DNA from: Chromohalobacter moromii
Lineage (GTDB): Bacteria > Pseudomonadota > Gammaproteobacteria > Pseudomonadales > Halomonadaceae
Reading direction: 5' to 3'
Assembly (NCBI RefSeq): GCF_023091865.1
Contig: NZ_JAHXDI010000001.1
Location: 1,364,001-1,428,000 of the forward strand
DNA: 64,000 bases
Of this stretch, positions 33,031-43,688 are shown one piece after another; position 1 is the stretch's first letter; each line of letters begins with the position of its first letter. Below the pieces are notes generated by a model. It was given only the letters and a program-made list of their open reading frames with translations. It was not told the DNA's origin and ran no database searches. The translations under genes were made by a program, and so were the position numbers.

Positions 33031-33912
33031 ATGAAAAAATCTACGACTGGCTTGCTGCTCGGTTCCGCGATGATGGTCGGCCTTTCAGGCTGTGCCACTT
33101 CGGGTTCTCAGTCCATGTCTCATTCCGATGATCAAGCATGGTACAAGTCACCTTTCGTCTGTGGCCTGGCCGGCGGCTTGATCGGCGGTGGCATTGGCTA
33201 TGCGTCGAGCAGTGACTCGGACGAAGATACCGGTGCTGCCCTTGGTGGCGTCGGCGGTGCGACGGCAGGAGCTTTGCTTTGCGCTGATTATTCCGACAAG
33301 GTAGTGGACAGCGATGGCGATGGCGTTCCCGATGACCGCGATCAGTGCCCCAATACGCCGGCTGGCGTTGCGGTAGACGCGCAGGGTTGCCCGCTTGATA
33401 GTGATGGGGATGGCGTTCCGGACTATAAAGACGAATGCCCGGGAACACCGGCTGGTGTCGACGTCAACGCTCAGGGCTGCCCGCTAGATAGCGACGGTGA
33501 CGGCGTTCCGGACTACCAAGACCAGTGCCCCAACACACCGGCAGGCGAAGAAGTCAATGCGCTGGGCTGCCCGGCAGACTTGGTTCTGCATGACGTGAAC
33601 TTCGAGTTCGACTCCGCCACGCTCACTAGCGATGCGGAAGCCATTCTCGACGGTATTGCCGATAAGCTGGCTGCCAACGAGAGCGTCAATGTTCGCCTGG
33701 AAGGCTATACCGATTCCGTCGGTAGCGCTTCCTATAACAAGGATCTTTCTCAGCGTCGTGCCGACTCCGTGAAGGATTACTTGGTGTCCCAAGGTGTGGA
33801 TGGCGATAACATCACCACCATGGGTTATGGCGAGCAGGATCCGATCGCCACCAACGAGACGGCTGAAGGCCGCGCTGAAAACCGTCGCGTTGAAATGGGC
33901 GAGCAAGAGTAA
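33031..33912 (+). CDS. OmpA-family lipoprotein with three thrombospondin type-3 repeats
   Basis: A 293-residue outer-membrane lipoprotein. The signal peptide ends in a lipobox (GLSGC, Cys21). A glycine-zipper segment (about 46-82) comes next, then three 30-residue calcium-binding TSP3 repeats (93-182; DSDGDGVPD...). The C-terminal OmpA peptidoglycan-binding domain (about 186-290) has FEFDSATLTSDAEAIL, LEGYTDSVGS, LSQRRADSVKDYL and RAENRRVEM. It probably links the outer membrane to peptidoglycan, in the manner of OprF-type proteins but without the beta-barrel. It is monocistronic with a terminator right after. Confidence 0.9.
   Translation: MKKSTTGLLLGSAMMVGLSGCATSGSQSMSHSDDQAWYKSPFVCGLAGGLIGGGIGYASSSDSDEDTGAALGGVGGATAGALLCADYSDKVVDSDGDGVPDDRDQCPNTPAGVAVDAQGCPLDSDGDGVPDYKDECPGTPAGVDVNAQGCPLDSDGDGVPDYQDQCPNTPAGEEVNALGCPADLVLHDVNFEFDSATLTSDAEAILDGIADKLAANESVNVRLEGYTDSVGSASYNKDLSQRRADSVKDYLVSQGVDGDNITTMGYGEQDPIATNETAEGRAENRRVEMGEQE
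33307..33576 (+). repeat. Three tandem 90-bp coding repeats (TSP3, calcium-binding)
   Basis: Each 30-residue unit begins DSDGDGVPD, has a D-x-CP-x-TPAG core and ends in GCPL/A. The units start at 33307, 33397 and 33487. Synonymous differences (for example GATAGTGATGG versus GATAGCGACGG) show the duplication is not recent. Confidence 0.88.
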
Positions 33913-33936
33913 CGATTGCTCAGTTCATGATCGAAG

Positions 33937-33965
33937 AAAGGGGCGCCTTCGGGCGCCCCTTTTTA
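33937..33965 (+). terminator. Rho-independent terminator of the OmpA-like gene
   Basis: AAAGGGGCGCC-TTCG-GGCGCCCCTTTTT, a stable stem with a UUCG-type tetraloop and a T-run, 25 bp past the stop. Confidence 0.93.
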
Positions 33966-34183
33966 TTTGTACCGCAGGCACGACTGGACGGCATTTCGCG
34001 GGCTTGCTAGTGTGCACGGTTCATCGTTTCATGCGTTTGTGTTGCCTTTCATCTCAGTCGCGGGGCCGCAGGCGTATGATGCGCAAGGAGAAGTAAGCCG
34101 ATACTTCTCTCATTGCTTTTCATCTTCATCGTTTCATGTGGTCCCTGGTATGGGCCACCACTGAATATAAGGAACGACCTCGC

Positions 34184-36079
34184 ATGCCCATCGTGACCCT
34201 GCCTGATGGCAGTCAGAAAACGTTTGATTCATCCTTGACCGTCATGCAGCTCGCCGAATCCATCGGCACAGGTCTTGCCAAGGCCTGTGTGGCGGGAAAG
34301 ATCGATGGCGTTGCCGTCGATGCAGCCGACCTGATAGAGCGTGACGCCGAGGTCAGTATCCTGACGGCGCGCGACCATGAAGGGGTGGAAATTATTCGCC
34401 ATTCCTGCGCCCATCTTCTGGGGCATGCCGTCAAGCAGCTTTATCCCGACGCTAAAATGGCGATTGGGCCGGTCGTGGATGATGGGTTTTATTACGATAT
34501 CGATTTCGGACAGTCAATCTCGCCGGACGATCTCGAAGCGCTCGATAAGCGTATGAAGACGCTTATCGAGCGTGAATACGATGTCGTACGTGAGTATGTG
34601 ACGAAAGAGCAGGCCCTGGCGACTTTCGCTGAGCGTGATGAACCCTACAAGCAGGAAATCGTCGAAGGTATTGCCGATGGTGAGATCGTTCGTCTCTATC
34701 ACCATGAAGAATACATCGATATGTGCCGTGGGCCGCATGTCCCGAATACGCGGCACTTGAAAGCATTCAAGCTTACCAAGCTGGCGGGTGCCTATTGGCG
34801 AGGTGATGCCACCAAGCCGATGTTGACGCGCATCTACGGTACGGCCTGGCCAGACAAAAAAGCGTTGAAGACTTACCTCCAGCGCTTGGAGGAAGCCGAG
34901 AAGCGAGATCATCGTAAGTTGGCTCGCAAGCTCGACTTCTTTCACATGCAGGAAGAGGCGCCGGGCATGGTATTCTGGCATCCACGAGGCTGGACGCTCT
35001 GGCAGACCGTCGAGCAATACATGCGCAAGGTCTACAAGGACAGTGGGTATCAAGAGATTCGTTGTCCGCAGATCATGGATGTTTCGCTGTGGCAGAAGTC
35101 CGGTCACTGGGATAATTACGCCGACAACATGTTCTTCACCGAATCGGAAAAGCGCGAGTATGCGCTCAAGCCGATGAACTGCCCCGGGCATGTGCAAGTC
35201 TTCAATTCCGGCCTGCGCAGCTATCGCGAGCTCCCGGTGCGTTATGGCGAGTTCGGTGGTTGCCATCGCAACGAGCCTTCTGGCGCCTTGCATGGCATCA
35301 TGCGTGTTCGCGCCTTTACCCAGGACGATGGCCATGTGTTCTGCACCGAGACTCAGGTCGAGTCTGAAGTGACAGCCTTCCATCGCCAGGCTTTGGAGGT
35401 CTATCGGGATTTCGGCTTCGATGATATTGCCGTCAAAATTGCGTTACGTCCTGAGAAGCGTCTGGGGAGCGACGAGAATTGGGATCGAGCCGAAGAAGCG
35501 TTGCGTACCGCTTTAGGGCGCTGTGACGTGCAGTGGGAAGAACTTCCGGGTGAAGGGGCTTTCTACGGACCTAAAATCGAATATCATATGCGTGATTGCC
35601 TGGGGCGCGAGTGGCAGGTTGGCACGATGCAGGTCGATTTCATGATGCCGACTCGTCTGGGGGCGCAATATGTGGCCGAAGATGGGTCTCGTCAGGCACC
35701 GGTCATGCTGCATCGCGCTATCGTGGGATCAATGGAGCGTTTCATTGGCATCCTCATCGAACACTACGCGGGGGCCATGCCGTTGTGGCTTTCGCCTCTG
35801 CAAGCAGTGGTCCTGAATATCACGGATGCCCAGCGCGATCACGCCGAATCGGTGTCGCTGCGTTTGCAGAAACTCGGTCTGCGTGTCAAGACAGACTTGA
35901 GGAATGAGAAGATCGGCTTTAAAATTCGCGAACATACGTTGCAGAAGGTCCCCTATCTCCTTGTGGTTGGGGATAAGGAAGTCGAGGCCGACTCGGTAGC
36001 TGTGCGTACGCGCGGCGGCGAAGACCTAGGCAGTATGACGGTGGACGCTTTCATCGACAAGGTGCAGGCCGAGCGGTAA
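34184..36079 (+). CDS. thrS: Threonyl-tRNA synthetase
   Basis: A 631-residue class II synthetase. The N-terminal TGS domain ([16 protein letters not shown], about 1-62) is followed by the editing domain with [14 protein letters not shown] and the [10 protein letters not shown] cysteine/histidine site. The catalytic core has [23 protein letters not shown] and [11 protein letters not shown], then an anticodon-binding domain to the end. ATG 34184 is preferred over 34136 because AAGGA precedes it and the TGS domain starts there. It is first in the thrS-infC-rpmI-rplT-pheST-ihfA cluster. Confidence 0.96.
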   Translation: MPIVTLPDGSQKTFDSSLTVMQLAESIGTGLAKACVAGKIDGVAVDAADLIERDAEVSILTARDHEGVEIIRHSCAHLLGHAVKQLYPDAKMAIGPVVDDGFYYDIDFGQSISPDDLEALDKRMKTLIEREYDVVREYVTKEQALATFAERDEPYKQEIVEGIADGEIVRLYHHEEYIDMCRGPHVPNTRHLKAFKLTKLAGAYWRGDATKPMLTRIYGTAWPDKKALKTYLQRLEEAEKRDHRKLARKLDFFHMQEEAPGMVFWHPRGWTLWQTVEQYMRKVYKDSGYQEIRCPQIMDVSLWQKSGHWDNYADNMFFTESEKREYALKPMNCPGHVQVFNSGLRSYRELPVRYGEFGGCHRNEPSGALHGIMRVRAFTQDDGHVFCTETQVESEVTAFHRQALEVYRDFGFDDIAVKIALRPEKRLGSDENWDRAEEALRTALGRCDVQWEELPGEGAFYGPKIEYHMRDCLGREWQVGTMQVDFMMPTRLGAQYVAEDGSRQAPVMLHRAIVGSMERFIGILIEHYAGAMPLWLSPLQAVVLNITDAQRDHAESVSLRLQKLGLRVKTDLRNEKIGFKIREHTLQKVPYLLVVGDKEVEADSVAVRTRGGEDLGSMTVDAFIDKVQAER

Positions 36080-36116
36080 TAGCGACATCTTCCAAGGCAA
36101 AAGTGGAGACGGAACC

Positions 36117-36656
36117 ATCAAGAGAAGCAACCCAAGAGGGCGCCCACAGGAAAAGCGCCCACCAATGAACGAGCGGATTACCGAAGATCAAGTTCGCTTG
36201 ATCGCCAGCGACGGTGAACAGCTTGGTATCGTGCCGACCAGCGATGCCTTGGAGCGTGCCGAAGCGGAGGGTATGGACCTCGTACAGATTTCCAATGCCG
36301 ACCCGATCGTTTGCAAGATCATGGATTACGGCAAATTCATCTTCGAGCAGAAAAAGCAAAAAGCTGCTCAGAAGAAGAAAACCAAGCAGATCCAGGTCAA
36401 GGAAGTAAAATTCCGGCCCGGTACTGACGAGGGCGACTATCAGGTGAAGTTGAAAAACCTGATTCGTTTCCTCGAAGCGGGCGACAAGGGTAAGGTCACG
36501 CTACGTTTTCGAGGTCGTGAAATGGCGCACCAGGACATCGGTCGCAAGCTGATGGAACGGATAGCGGCTGACCTCGAAGACATGGCGTCTGTCGAGTCTT
36601 TCCCCAAGATGGAAGGCCGTCAGATGATCATGATCTTGGCGCCCAAAAAGAAGTGA
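36117..36656 (+). CDS. infC: Translation initiation factor IF-3, probable rare ATC start
   Basis: IF-3 of 179 residues if it starts at ATC 36117; starting at ATG 36165 would give only 163. In-frame codons upstream of the ATG encode a basic N-terminus ([15 protein letters not shown]) that matches the usual IF-3 lead-in. GGAG lies 8 bp before the ATC, and no comparable site precedes the ATG. AUU or AUC starts are known for infC and let IF-3 limit its own synthesis. The N-domain ([28 protein letters not shown]), lysine-rich linker ([12 protein letters not shown]) and C-domain ([12 protein letters not shown]) are complete. Confidence 0.93.
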   Translation: MKRSNPRGRPQEKRPPMNERITEDQVRLIASDGEQLGIVPTSDALERAEAEGMDLVQISNADPIVCKIMDYGKFIFEQKKQKAAQKKKTKQIQVKEVKFRPGTDEGDYQVKLKNLIRFLEAGDKGKVTLRFRGREMAHQDIGRKLMERIAADLEDMASVESFPKMEGRQMIMILAPKKK

Positions 36657-36674
36657 TCCGTTGGCAGTTGAACG

Positions 36675-36697
36675 GGCAGTCGGCACCGCCGACTGCC
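36675..36697 (+). promoter_or_regulatory. Hairpin between infC and rpmI
   Basis: GGCAGTCGGC-ACC-GCCGACTGCC is a perfect 10-bp stem with a 3-base loop, 18 bp past infC and 42 bp before rpmI. In E. coli the infC-rpmI junction carries the L20 translational operator; this hairpin is a candidate counterpart or an attenuator. A weak TTTT follows at 36707-36710. Confidence 0.45.
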
Positions 36698-36738
36698 GGC
36701 CCCGGGTTTTCTGAAGAAACCGAGTGGAGTTTTCCCTC

Positions 36739-36933
36739 ATGCCGAAAATCAAGAGTAACAGTGGCGCTGCGAAGCGCTTCAAGAAGACTGCCCATGGCTT
36801 CAAGCACAAGCAGTCCTTCCGCAGTCACATCCTGACCAAGAAGTCGACCAAGCGTAAGCGTCAGCTGCGCGGCATGAAGCAGATTCATGATGCCGACAAG
36901 CAACTGGTTCAACGCATGCTGCCGAACCTCTAA
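36739..36933 (+). CDS. rpmI: 50S ribosomal protein L35
   Basis: A 64-residue basic protein: [18 protein letters not shown] at the start, then [22 protein letters not shown] and [10 protein letters not shown] at the end, all characteristic of L35. ATG 36739 has GGAG upstream; the frame from 36724 is an extension. It lies between infC and rplT as usual and is probably regulated together with L20 by L20 binding to the mRNA upstream. Confidence 0.97.
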   Translation: MPKIKSNSGAAKRFKKTAHGFKHKQSFRSHILTKKSTKRKRQLRGMKQIHDADKQLVQRMLPNL

Positions 36934-36985
36934 GTACTTGTATTCAAAAGTACAGGTTGTCGATTTTAAAAGTCAGGAGTAAGCC

Positions 36986-37339
36986 ATGACTCGTGTTAAG
37001 CGTGGTGTCGTCGCTCGTCGTCGGCACAAGAAGATTCTGAAGCAGGCCAAAGGCTATTACGGCGCTCGTTCGCGCGTATTTCGCGTTGCCAAACAGGCGG
37101 TCATCAAGGCTGGTCAGTACGCCTATCGTGACCGTCGTCAGCGCAAGCGTCAGTTCCGTGCGCTGTGGATCGCGCGTATAAATGCGGCATCTCGTGCCAA
37201 CGGTCTGTCCTATAGCCGCTTCATCGCCGGTCTGAAGAAGTCCGGCATCGAGATCGATCGCAAAGTGCTGGCCGATCTCGCCGTCCATGAAAAGTCTGCC
37301 TTTGCCGCGATCGTCGACAAGGCCAAGGCTGCTCAGTAA
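36986..37339 (+). CDS. rplT: 50S ribosomal protein L20
   Basis: A 117-residue L20: [58 protein letters not shown], and a C-terminal domain with [24 protein letters not shown]20 is needed early in 50S assembly and, in E. coli, represses translation of rpmI and rplT. A CAGGAG site precedes the ATG. The gene is followed by a terminator, which separates it from pheS. Confidence 0.97.
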   Translation: MTRVKRGVVARRRHKKILKQAKGYYGARSRVFRVAKQAVIKAGQYAYRDRRQRKRQFRALWIARINAASRANGLSYSRFIAGLKKSGIEIDRKVLADLAVHEKSAFAAIVDKAKAAQ

Positions 37340-37384
37340 TGGCCGGGTGAGACGTTCTTTATGAGTGTCTCATCATGCGCATGA

Positions 37385-38506
<1,122 letters not shown>

Positions 38507-38532
38507 TCTGCGACTAGGACACAGGAAGAAAC

Positions 38533-40914
38533 ATGAGATTTTCCGAAACATGGTTGCGCGATTGGGTGTCGCCCGAACTCACGACGCAGGCGCTTGCTGA
38601 CCGGATCACGATGGCCGGGCTGGAAGTCGACGCTATCGAGGCCGTAGCGGGCGACTTTGAAGGTGTCGTCGTCGCTGAGGTGGTCGCTAAAGAGCCTCAT
38701 CCCAGTGCCGACAAGCTTAATGTCTGCCAGGTCAATGATGGTGGCGATGAACCGGTACAGGTGGTATGTGGTGCTCCTAACGTAGCGGTTGGGCAGAAGG
38801 TACCTTTCGCCCGGGTGAATGCAACGCTTCCCGGCGATTTCAAGATCAAGAAAGCCAAGCTACGCGGTGTGGAATCGCGTGGCATGATTTGCTCCGCGTC
38901 TGAGCTCGAGCTGGAAGAAGGCACCTCGGCCGGCATTTGGGTGTTATCTGGCGAGGCGCCCATCGGTGCGTCTCTGCGCGAGTGGCTGGCGCTTGACGAT
39001 CATGCCATCGAAGTGGATCTGACGCCCAACCGTGGCGATTGCTTGAGCCTCAAAGGGCTGGCGCGTGAAGTGGGCGTGTTGAGCCGTCTACCGGTAACGG
39101 AGCCGGATACCGATATGGTTCCGGCGTCGCATCAAGCGTCGTTTCCGGTACATGTCGAGTCCCCAGCGAAATGCCCGCGTTATGCGGGGCGCATCATTCG
39201 GGGTGTCGATGTCTCGGCGAGCACACCGCTATGGATGTCCGAGCGTCTGCGTCGCAGCGGCGTTCGCGCGATCGACCCGATCGTCGATGTCACCAATTAC
39301 GTGATGCTCGAACTCGGACAGCCGATGCATGCCTTCGACTTGGCAAACTTGAATGACGCCGTCGTGGTTCGCGAAGCCCAAGACGGAGAGCGCTTGACGT
39401 TGCTCGATGGACAGCAAATTACCCTGCGCGAGGGCACTCTGGTGATCGCCGACGCGAAGCAACCGTTGGCGATTGCCGGAGTCATGGGCGGCGAGTCCTC
39501 CGGCGTAAATGCCTCGACGCGGGATATTTTTCTAGAGTCGGCGTTCTTTTCGCCACTGGCGGTGGCGGGGCAGGCGCGTTCTTATGGCCTGCATACCGAT
39601 GCGTCGCATCGTTTCGAGCGCGGCGTCGATCCGCAATTGGCGCAGATTGCCATCGAGCGGGCCACGCAGCTGTTGTTGAGCATTGTCGGGGGTGAGCCGG
39701 GCCCCGTGACCGATATCATGAGCCCTGATCATTTGCCGCTAGGCCGTGACGTTGTCTTGCGTCGTGAGCGTCTCGATCAATGCTTGGCCTTGGTCATGGC
39801 CGGTGACGATGTCGTGGATATCCTGTCGCGTCTTGGCATGCGTGTATCCACCATCGACTCGGGTTGGCGGGTGACGGTGCCTAGCTGGCGTTTCGATATT
39901 GCGCTGGAAGAAGACCTCATCGAAGAGTTGGCGCGTATTCATGGCTACGACCAAGTCCCCGTACGGCGACCTTCCGCGCGCTTGAAGTTGAGTGCCTCCA
40001 ACGAGGCACGCCAGCCCCTGTCGCGTCTGCGTCGACACTTGGTGGCACGCGGTTATCAAGAAGCGATTACCTATAGCTTCGTCGCGCCCGAGCTGCAAGA
40101 GGCGCTGACTCCAGGGGCGGTGGCACCGTATCTGGCCAATCCCATCTCATCCGATATGTCGGTCATGCGGGCGAGCTTACTACCTGGGCTGGTCAAGGCG
40201 TTGAGCCACAACCTCAACCGTCAGCAAGCGCGTATCCGGCTGTTCGAAACGGGGCTCGTGTTCCGTGGCGAGCTGGATGATCTTGAGCAGGTGGCGATGC
40301 TCGGTGGCATCGTGTGTGGACCGAGACAACCGGAAGGGTGGTCTTCTTCTCGCGAGAGTGTCGACTTCTTCGACCTCAAGGGAGATCTGGAAAGCCTGAT
40401 GGCGTTGACTCAGCAGCCTGATGCATGGCGTTTCGATGCCGGCGAGCACCCGGGCATGCATCCCGGTCAGACGGCTCGGATTTTGTGTAACGACCGTCAT
40501 GTGGGCTGGGTAGGTGCCTTGCATCCCGGGGTGCGTGCCAGTTTGGGTATCAAGACCAATGCTTTTGTATTCGAGCTGGAGTTGGAGGCACTGACTCAAG
40601 GTAATCTACCGGCTTTCGCCCCCTTGTCGCGTCATCCGGATGTGCGTCGCGATCTCGCCTTGGTCGTGAGTGACGATGTGCCGGTCATGGCCTTGATGGA
40701 TGTCATGCGTGAACAGGCCGGGGAATGGCTGGTCGACATGCGACTTTTCGATGTCTATCAAGGCGAGGGCATCGAAAAAGGCCACAAGAGTCTTGCCTTG
40801 GGCTTGACCTGGCAGCATCCTTCGCGCACGCTGAATGACGATGAAATCAATCAGTTAGTCGATGCCATCGTCGGCGAGGCAAAAATGCGCTTCGCGGCGG
40901 TCTTGAGGAGTTAA
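38533..40914 (+). CDS. pheT: Phenylalanyl-tRNA synthetase beta subunit
   Basis: A 793-residue beta subunit with the full bacterial domain set: an EMAP/OB-type tRNA-binding domain near the start ([22 protein letters not shown]), the B3/B4 editing domain ([25 protein letters not shown]), B5, the catalytic-like core ([30 protein letters not shown]) and a C-terminal FDX anticodon-binding domain ([18 protein letters not shown]). AGGAAGAAAC precedes the ATG. It is translated with pheS and followed by ihfA. Confidence 0.97.
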   Translation: MRFSETWLRDWVSPELTTQALADRITMAGLEVDAIEAVAGDFEGVVVAEVVAKEPHPSADKLNVCQVNDGGDEPVQVVCGAPNVAVGQKVPFARVNATLPGDFKIKKAKLRGVESRGMICSASELELEEGTSAGIWVLSGEAPIGASLREWLALDDHAIEVDLTPNRGDCLSLKGLAREVGVLSRLPVTEPDTDMVPASHQASFPVHVESPAKCPRYAGRIIRGVDVSASTPLWMSERLRRSGVRAIDPIVDVTNYVMLELGQPMHAFDLANLNDAVVVREAQDGERLTLLDGQQITLREGTLVIADAKQPLAIAGVMGGESSGVNASTRDIFLESAFFSPLAVAGQARSYGLHTDASHRFERGVDPQLAQIAIERATQLLLSIVGGEPGPVTDIMSPDHLPLGRDVVLRRERLDQCLALVMAGDDVVDILSRLGMRVSTIDSGWRVTVPSWRFDIALEEDLIEELARIHGYDQVPVRRPSARLKLSASNEARQPLSRLRRHLVARGYQEAITYSFVAPELQEALTPGAVAPYLANPISSDMSVMRASLLPGLVKALSHNLNRQQARIRLFETGLVFRGELDDLEQVAMLGGIVCGPRQPEGWSSSRESVDFFDLKGDLESLMALTQQPDAWRFDAGEHPGMHPGQTARILCNDRHVGWVGALHPGVRASLGIKTNAFVFELELEALTQGNLPAFAPLSRHPDVRRDLALVVSDDVPVMALMDVMREQAGEWLVDMRLFDVYQGEGIEKGHKSLALGLTWQHPSRTLNDDEINQLVDAIVGEAKMRFAAVLRS

Positions 40915-40942
40915 TCCCATTAGCCGTTACGAGGATGAGAGC

Positions 40943-41251
40943 ATGGGGGCGCTGACCAAAGCGGATTTGGCCGAACATCTACATGCTGAGCTGGGTTTTT
41001 CCAAGCGCGAAGCAAAGTCGATGGTCGAAGCCTTCTTTGAAGAAATTCGCAGCTGCCTACGCGAAAACGAGCAGGTTAAACTGTCCGGATTCGGAAATTT
41101 CGATTTGCGCGACAAGCGTGAACGTCCGGGGCGCAATCCCAAAACCGGCGAAGAAATTCCGATTTCGGCGCGTCGTGTGGTGACGTTCCGCCCTGGACAG
41201 AAGCTCAAGGCGCGGGTCGAGGATTTCGACGACGCGGATGTCATTCACTGA
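40943..41251 (+). CDS. ihfA: Integration host factor alpha subunit
   Basis: A 102-residue DNA-bending protein of the HU/IHF family: [54 protein letters not shown], then the beta-arm [29 protein letters not shown]. The alpha-subunit assignment rests on its place directly after pheT, as in other gammaproteobacteria. Its partner IhfB is not in the window. The 28-bp gap to pheT suggests co-transcription. Confidence 0.95.
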   Translation: MGALTKADLAEHLHAELGFSKREAKSMVEAFFEEIRSCLRENEQVKLSGFGNFDLRDKRERPGRNPKTGEEIPISARRVVTFRPGQKLKARVEDFDDADVIH

Positions 41252-41278
41252 CGCCGCAGCGTTCTGCCCATGCAATGT

Positions 41279-41323
41279 CACAATCTCGGGTATCTCGGGC
41301 ACTTGCGAGTGCTCGGGATTGTG
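41279..41323 (+). terminator. Extended inverted repeat downstream of ihfA
   Basis: CACAATC and GATTGTG are outer arms around an inner GCACT-TGCG-AGTGC hairpin. There is no strong T-run, so termination is possible but not certain. Confidence 0.45.
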
Positions 41324-41414
41324 TCGTTCATCTTCATTTCCAGACGCTAACGACGTGTCATGCATGTGCTAACATGGCGCGCACACTTTACCGTTAAATC
41401 GACGACTGAACTGC

Positions 41415-41876
41415 ATGCCAAGCATCAAAATCTTCGTAGGCACCATGTACGGTGGTGCTCTGGACGTTGCCGAGCAGGTGGCGCCGCTTTTCGAGCAAGT
41501 GGGCTATGAAGTGGCGATCGTAGAGCAACCGACCCTAAGCGATCTCGATCCCTTACCCGATCTCGCCTTATTCTGCGTTTCCACCACCGGTAGCGGTGAT
41601 TTTCCCGGTAATTTCGTGCCCTTCGCGCGTGATCTCCGTGAATCGCCGCCCGCGCTAAACCAGTGTCGCTATGGGCTGATTGCCCTGGGAGATAGCTCCT
41701 ATGGTGAGACGTTCTGCGGTGCGGGTCGGTCGCTGGATGCCTTGCTGGAAGATCTGGGAGCTCAACGCTTGGGCGAGCGTTTGGAAATCGACGCCATGGA
41801 GACTTTCATGGCCGATGATGCCGCCATTCCTTGGGTCGAATCATGGATCGACGAGCAAGGGTTGCAGGCCACGTGA
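41415..41876 (+). CDS. MioC-like flavodoxin
   Basis: A 153-residue FMN-binding flavodoxin domain of the MioC group: IKIFVGTMYGGALDVAEQVA (phosphate loop with the conserved GT-x-x-GG pattern), STTGSGDFPGNFVPFARDL, and YGLIALGDSSYGETFCGAG. These short flavodoxins act as electron carriers, in E. coli linked to biotin synthase. The reductase partner is unknown here. The start ATG at 41415 has no strong ribosome-binding site. It overlaps the next gene by four bases (GTGA). Confidence 0.88.
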   Translation: MPSIKIFVGTMYGGALDVAEQVAPLFEQVGYEVAIVEQPTLSDLDPLPDLALFCVSTTGSGDFPGNFVPFARDLRESPPALNQCRYGLIALGDSSYGETFCGAGRSLDALLEDLGAQRLGERLEIDAMETFMADDAAIPWVESWIDEQGLQAT

Positions 41877-42253
41877 CGAACGAGACTACGACGTCACCCT
41901 CTGCTGCACGCTTGAGCGTCATGGTTGGGCTTCTGCTCGTAACACTGTGCTCTTGGCCGCGCTATCAACTAGGGGGTTATGACACCCACAGTGGTTTGTT
42001 GGGCATGGTTGCCGTGGGGTTGGCTGTCGTCATCGTCGCCTATTGGCGACTTATGACCGCGAGCCAGCGTCGTCTGCTTCCGATACGACTCAAGTGGTTG
42101 GCCATGTCATTCGTGATCGGTGGTGTGGTGATGACCACGTGGTACTATGGCCTTGCAAGCTCTCGGGCCGAGTGGGCGACCGTGTTGTCGCATGGTGCCA
42201 CGGTCGGCTTGCTTCTTCACGCTATCTCGACAGGCTGGCGTTCTCGTCGGTGA
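41873..42253 (+). CDS. Small integral membrane protein of unknown function
   Basis: Not recognised. The preferred start is GTG 41873, overlapping the flavodoxin stop as GTGA, giving 126 residues; the frame is open from 41831. Four hydrophobic stretches are seen (VMVGLLLVTLC, LLGMVAVGLAVVIVAYW, WLAMSFVIGGVVMTTWYYG, VLSHGATVGLLLHAI), with short basic loops (TASQRRLLPIR) and a basic end WRSRR. No metal or redox motif is evident. Coupling to a flavodoxin gene suggests a redox-linked membrane role, but this is only contextual. A terminator follows. Confidence 0.6.
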   Translation: MTNETTTSPSAARLSVMVGLLLVTLCSWPRYQLGGYDTHSGLLGMVAVGLAVVIVAYWRLMTASQRRLLPIRLKWLAMSFVIGGVVMTTWYYGLASSRAEWATVLSHGATVGLLLHAISTGWRSRR

Positions 42254-42302
42254 GTCTTCTTTGCGCGCCGTGCCGAATCTTGAGTCGCGCTCGGTTTGAA
42301 CG

Positions 42303-42336
42303 CGAAACCCCCGGTCCTGTGGATCGGGGGTTTTCG
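42303..42336. terminator. Bidirectional terminator
   Basis: CGAAACCCCCG and CGGGGGTTTTCG form a stem with an 11-base loop between convergent genes (membrane protein on plus, Old Yellow Enzyme on minus). Confidence 0.83.
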
Positions 42337-42361
42337 TTTCGATAGTACGCTCTAGCCGCTG

Positions 42362-43495
42362 TCAGGACTTTTCGCGAATCATCTCTTCGCGCGCCAGGCG
42401 TGCTTGTTCCTCGGGATAGGTAGGGAAATCCACGTAGCCGCGCGCATCGCCACCATAGAACGTATTGGCATCGAAGTCCGCCAACGGCCAGCCGTTTTGC
42501 ATCCGCTCGACCAGGTCGGGGTTCGAGGTGAAATAACGACCGAACACCGGAAGATCGATGGTGCCTTCATTCACCAGTTTTTCAGCTTCTGCCTGATCGA
42601 GGTTGCCGGCGAGCAGCAGGTTGCCCTTATACACATCACGGAACTGGCGCAGATAATCGCGCGGCATCGGGGGCATGCCTTGTCCGCCCTGATCGTGCAG
42701 ATGCACGTAAGCAAGACCGCGTTTGTTGAATTCGCGTGCCAGGTGGAGATAGGTTTCGCCGTTATCATCGTATTCCGGCATGTCGAACAGCGTGCCGAAC
42801 GGTGACAGGCGAACCCCAACGCGCCGTGCGCCAATCATCTTGCTGACTTCATCGATGACCTCGAGCAACAGACGGCAGCGATTTTCGCGCGATCCGCCGT
42901 ATTCGTCGTTCCGGTCGTTGACTTCTGGGTTGAGGAATTGCTCGAAGAGATAGCCGTTGGCACCGTGAATTTCGACACCATCGAAGCCGACATCGCGGGA
43001 ATTGACCGCCGCTTGGGCGAAGTCACGCACGATATCGTGTACTTCATGAGTATCGAGACGCCGAGGCTGGCTAGCGTTGAGCATATCTGGCTGACCGTTG
43101 TCGTTATAGCCAAAGGCCATGCCACCTTGTTTGTCGCTGGGGCCGACAGGTGACGCACCTGCAACCTGCACTGTGGTATGGGAAACGCGCCCCACGTGCC
43201 AGATCTGGGCGAAGAAAATACCGCCGCGCTCGTGCACGGCGCGCGTGGCTTTGGCCCAGCCGGCCAGTTGGTCGGGGCCAAAAATCCCGGGATTGTAGAG
43301 ATAGCCTTGACCCTGCCGCGAAATGGGGGTGCCTTCGGAGATGATCAGCCCGGCGCTGGCACGTTGGCGGTAATAGAGGGCGCCCATCTCGGTTGGGATG
43401 TCCTCGGGCGCACGTGAACGCGTCATGGGGGCCATCACGATGCGGTTGTTCAAGCGCGTACCATTGAGATCGAAGGATTCGAAGAGTGAAGCCAT
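42362..43495 (-). CDS. Old Yellow Enzyme-family alkene reductase (NemA-like)
   Basis: A 377-residue FMN-dependent ene-reductase. The TIM barrel begins NNRIVMAPMTRSRAPE; FMN-binding and active-site segments include IWHVGRVSH, GFDGVEIHGANGYLFEQFL (His-x-x-Asn pair), DEYGGSRENRCRLLLEVID and GNLDQAEAEKLVNEG, VFGRYFTSNPDLVERM. Such enzymes reduce electrophilic alkenes, nitrate esters or N-ethylmaleimide with NADPH. GAGAG lies upstream of ATG 43495. No TetR/NemR repressor gene is adjacent, so regulation is not evident. Confidence 0.92.
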   Translation of the reverse strand: MASLFESFDLNGTRLNNRIVMAPMTRSRAPEDIPTEMGALYYRQRASAGLIISEGTPISRQGQGYLYNPGIFGPDQLAGWAKATRAVHERGGIFFAQIWHVGRVSHTTVQVAGASPVGPSDKQGGMAFGYNDNGQPDMLNASQPRRLDTHEVHDIVRDFAQAAVNSRDVGFDGVEIHGANGYLFEQFLNPEVNDRNDEYGGSRENRCRLLLEVIDEVSKMIGARRVGVRLSPFGTLFDMPEYDDNGETYLHLAREFNKRGLAYVHLHDQGGQGMPPMPRDYLRQFRDVYKGNLLLAGNLDQAEAEKLVNEGTIDLPVFGRYFTSNPDLVERMQNGWPLADFDANTFYGGDARGYVDFPTYPEEQARLAREEMIREKS

Positions 43496-43688
43496 GCGAT
43501 GCTCTCCTTTCGGGCAGGCGGTGAATGGAAACGAAGACGCGAGCCACAGGACGGGGCTCGCGTACGTTCGAAAGTCTAGAGGACTGTTAGCCTTTTAACA
43601 ATTGCATGAGACGATCAAGCCCATAAGCAAAGGTTATCTAGCGTCAAGCGCCATTTCCTGCATGCAAGGTTTTGTCGTTTGTCGACGC

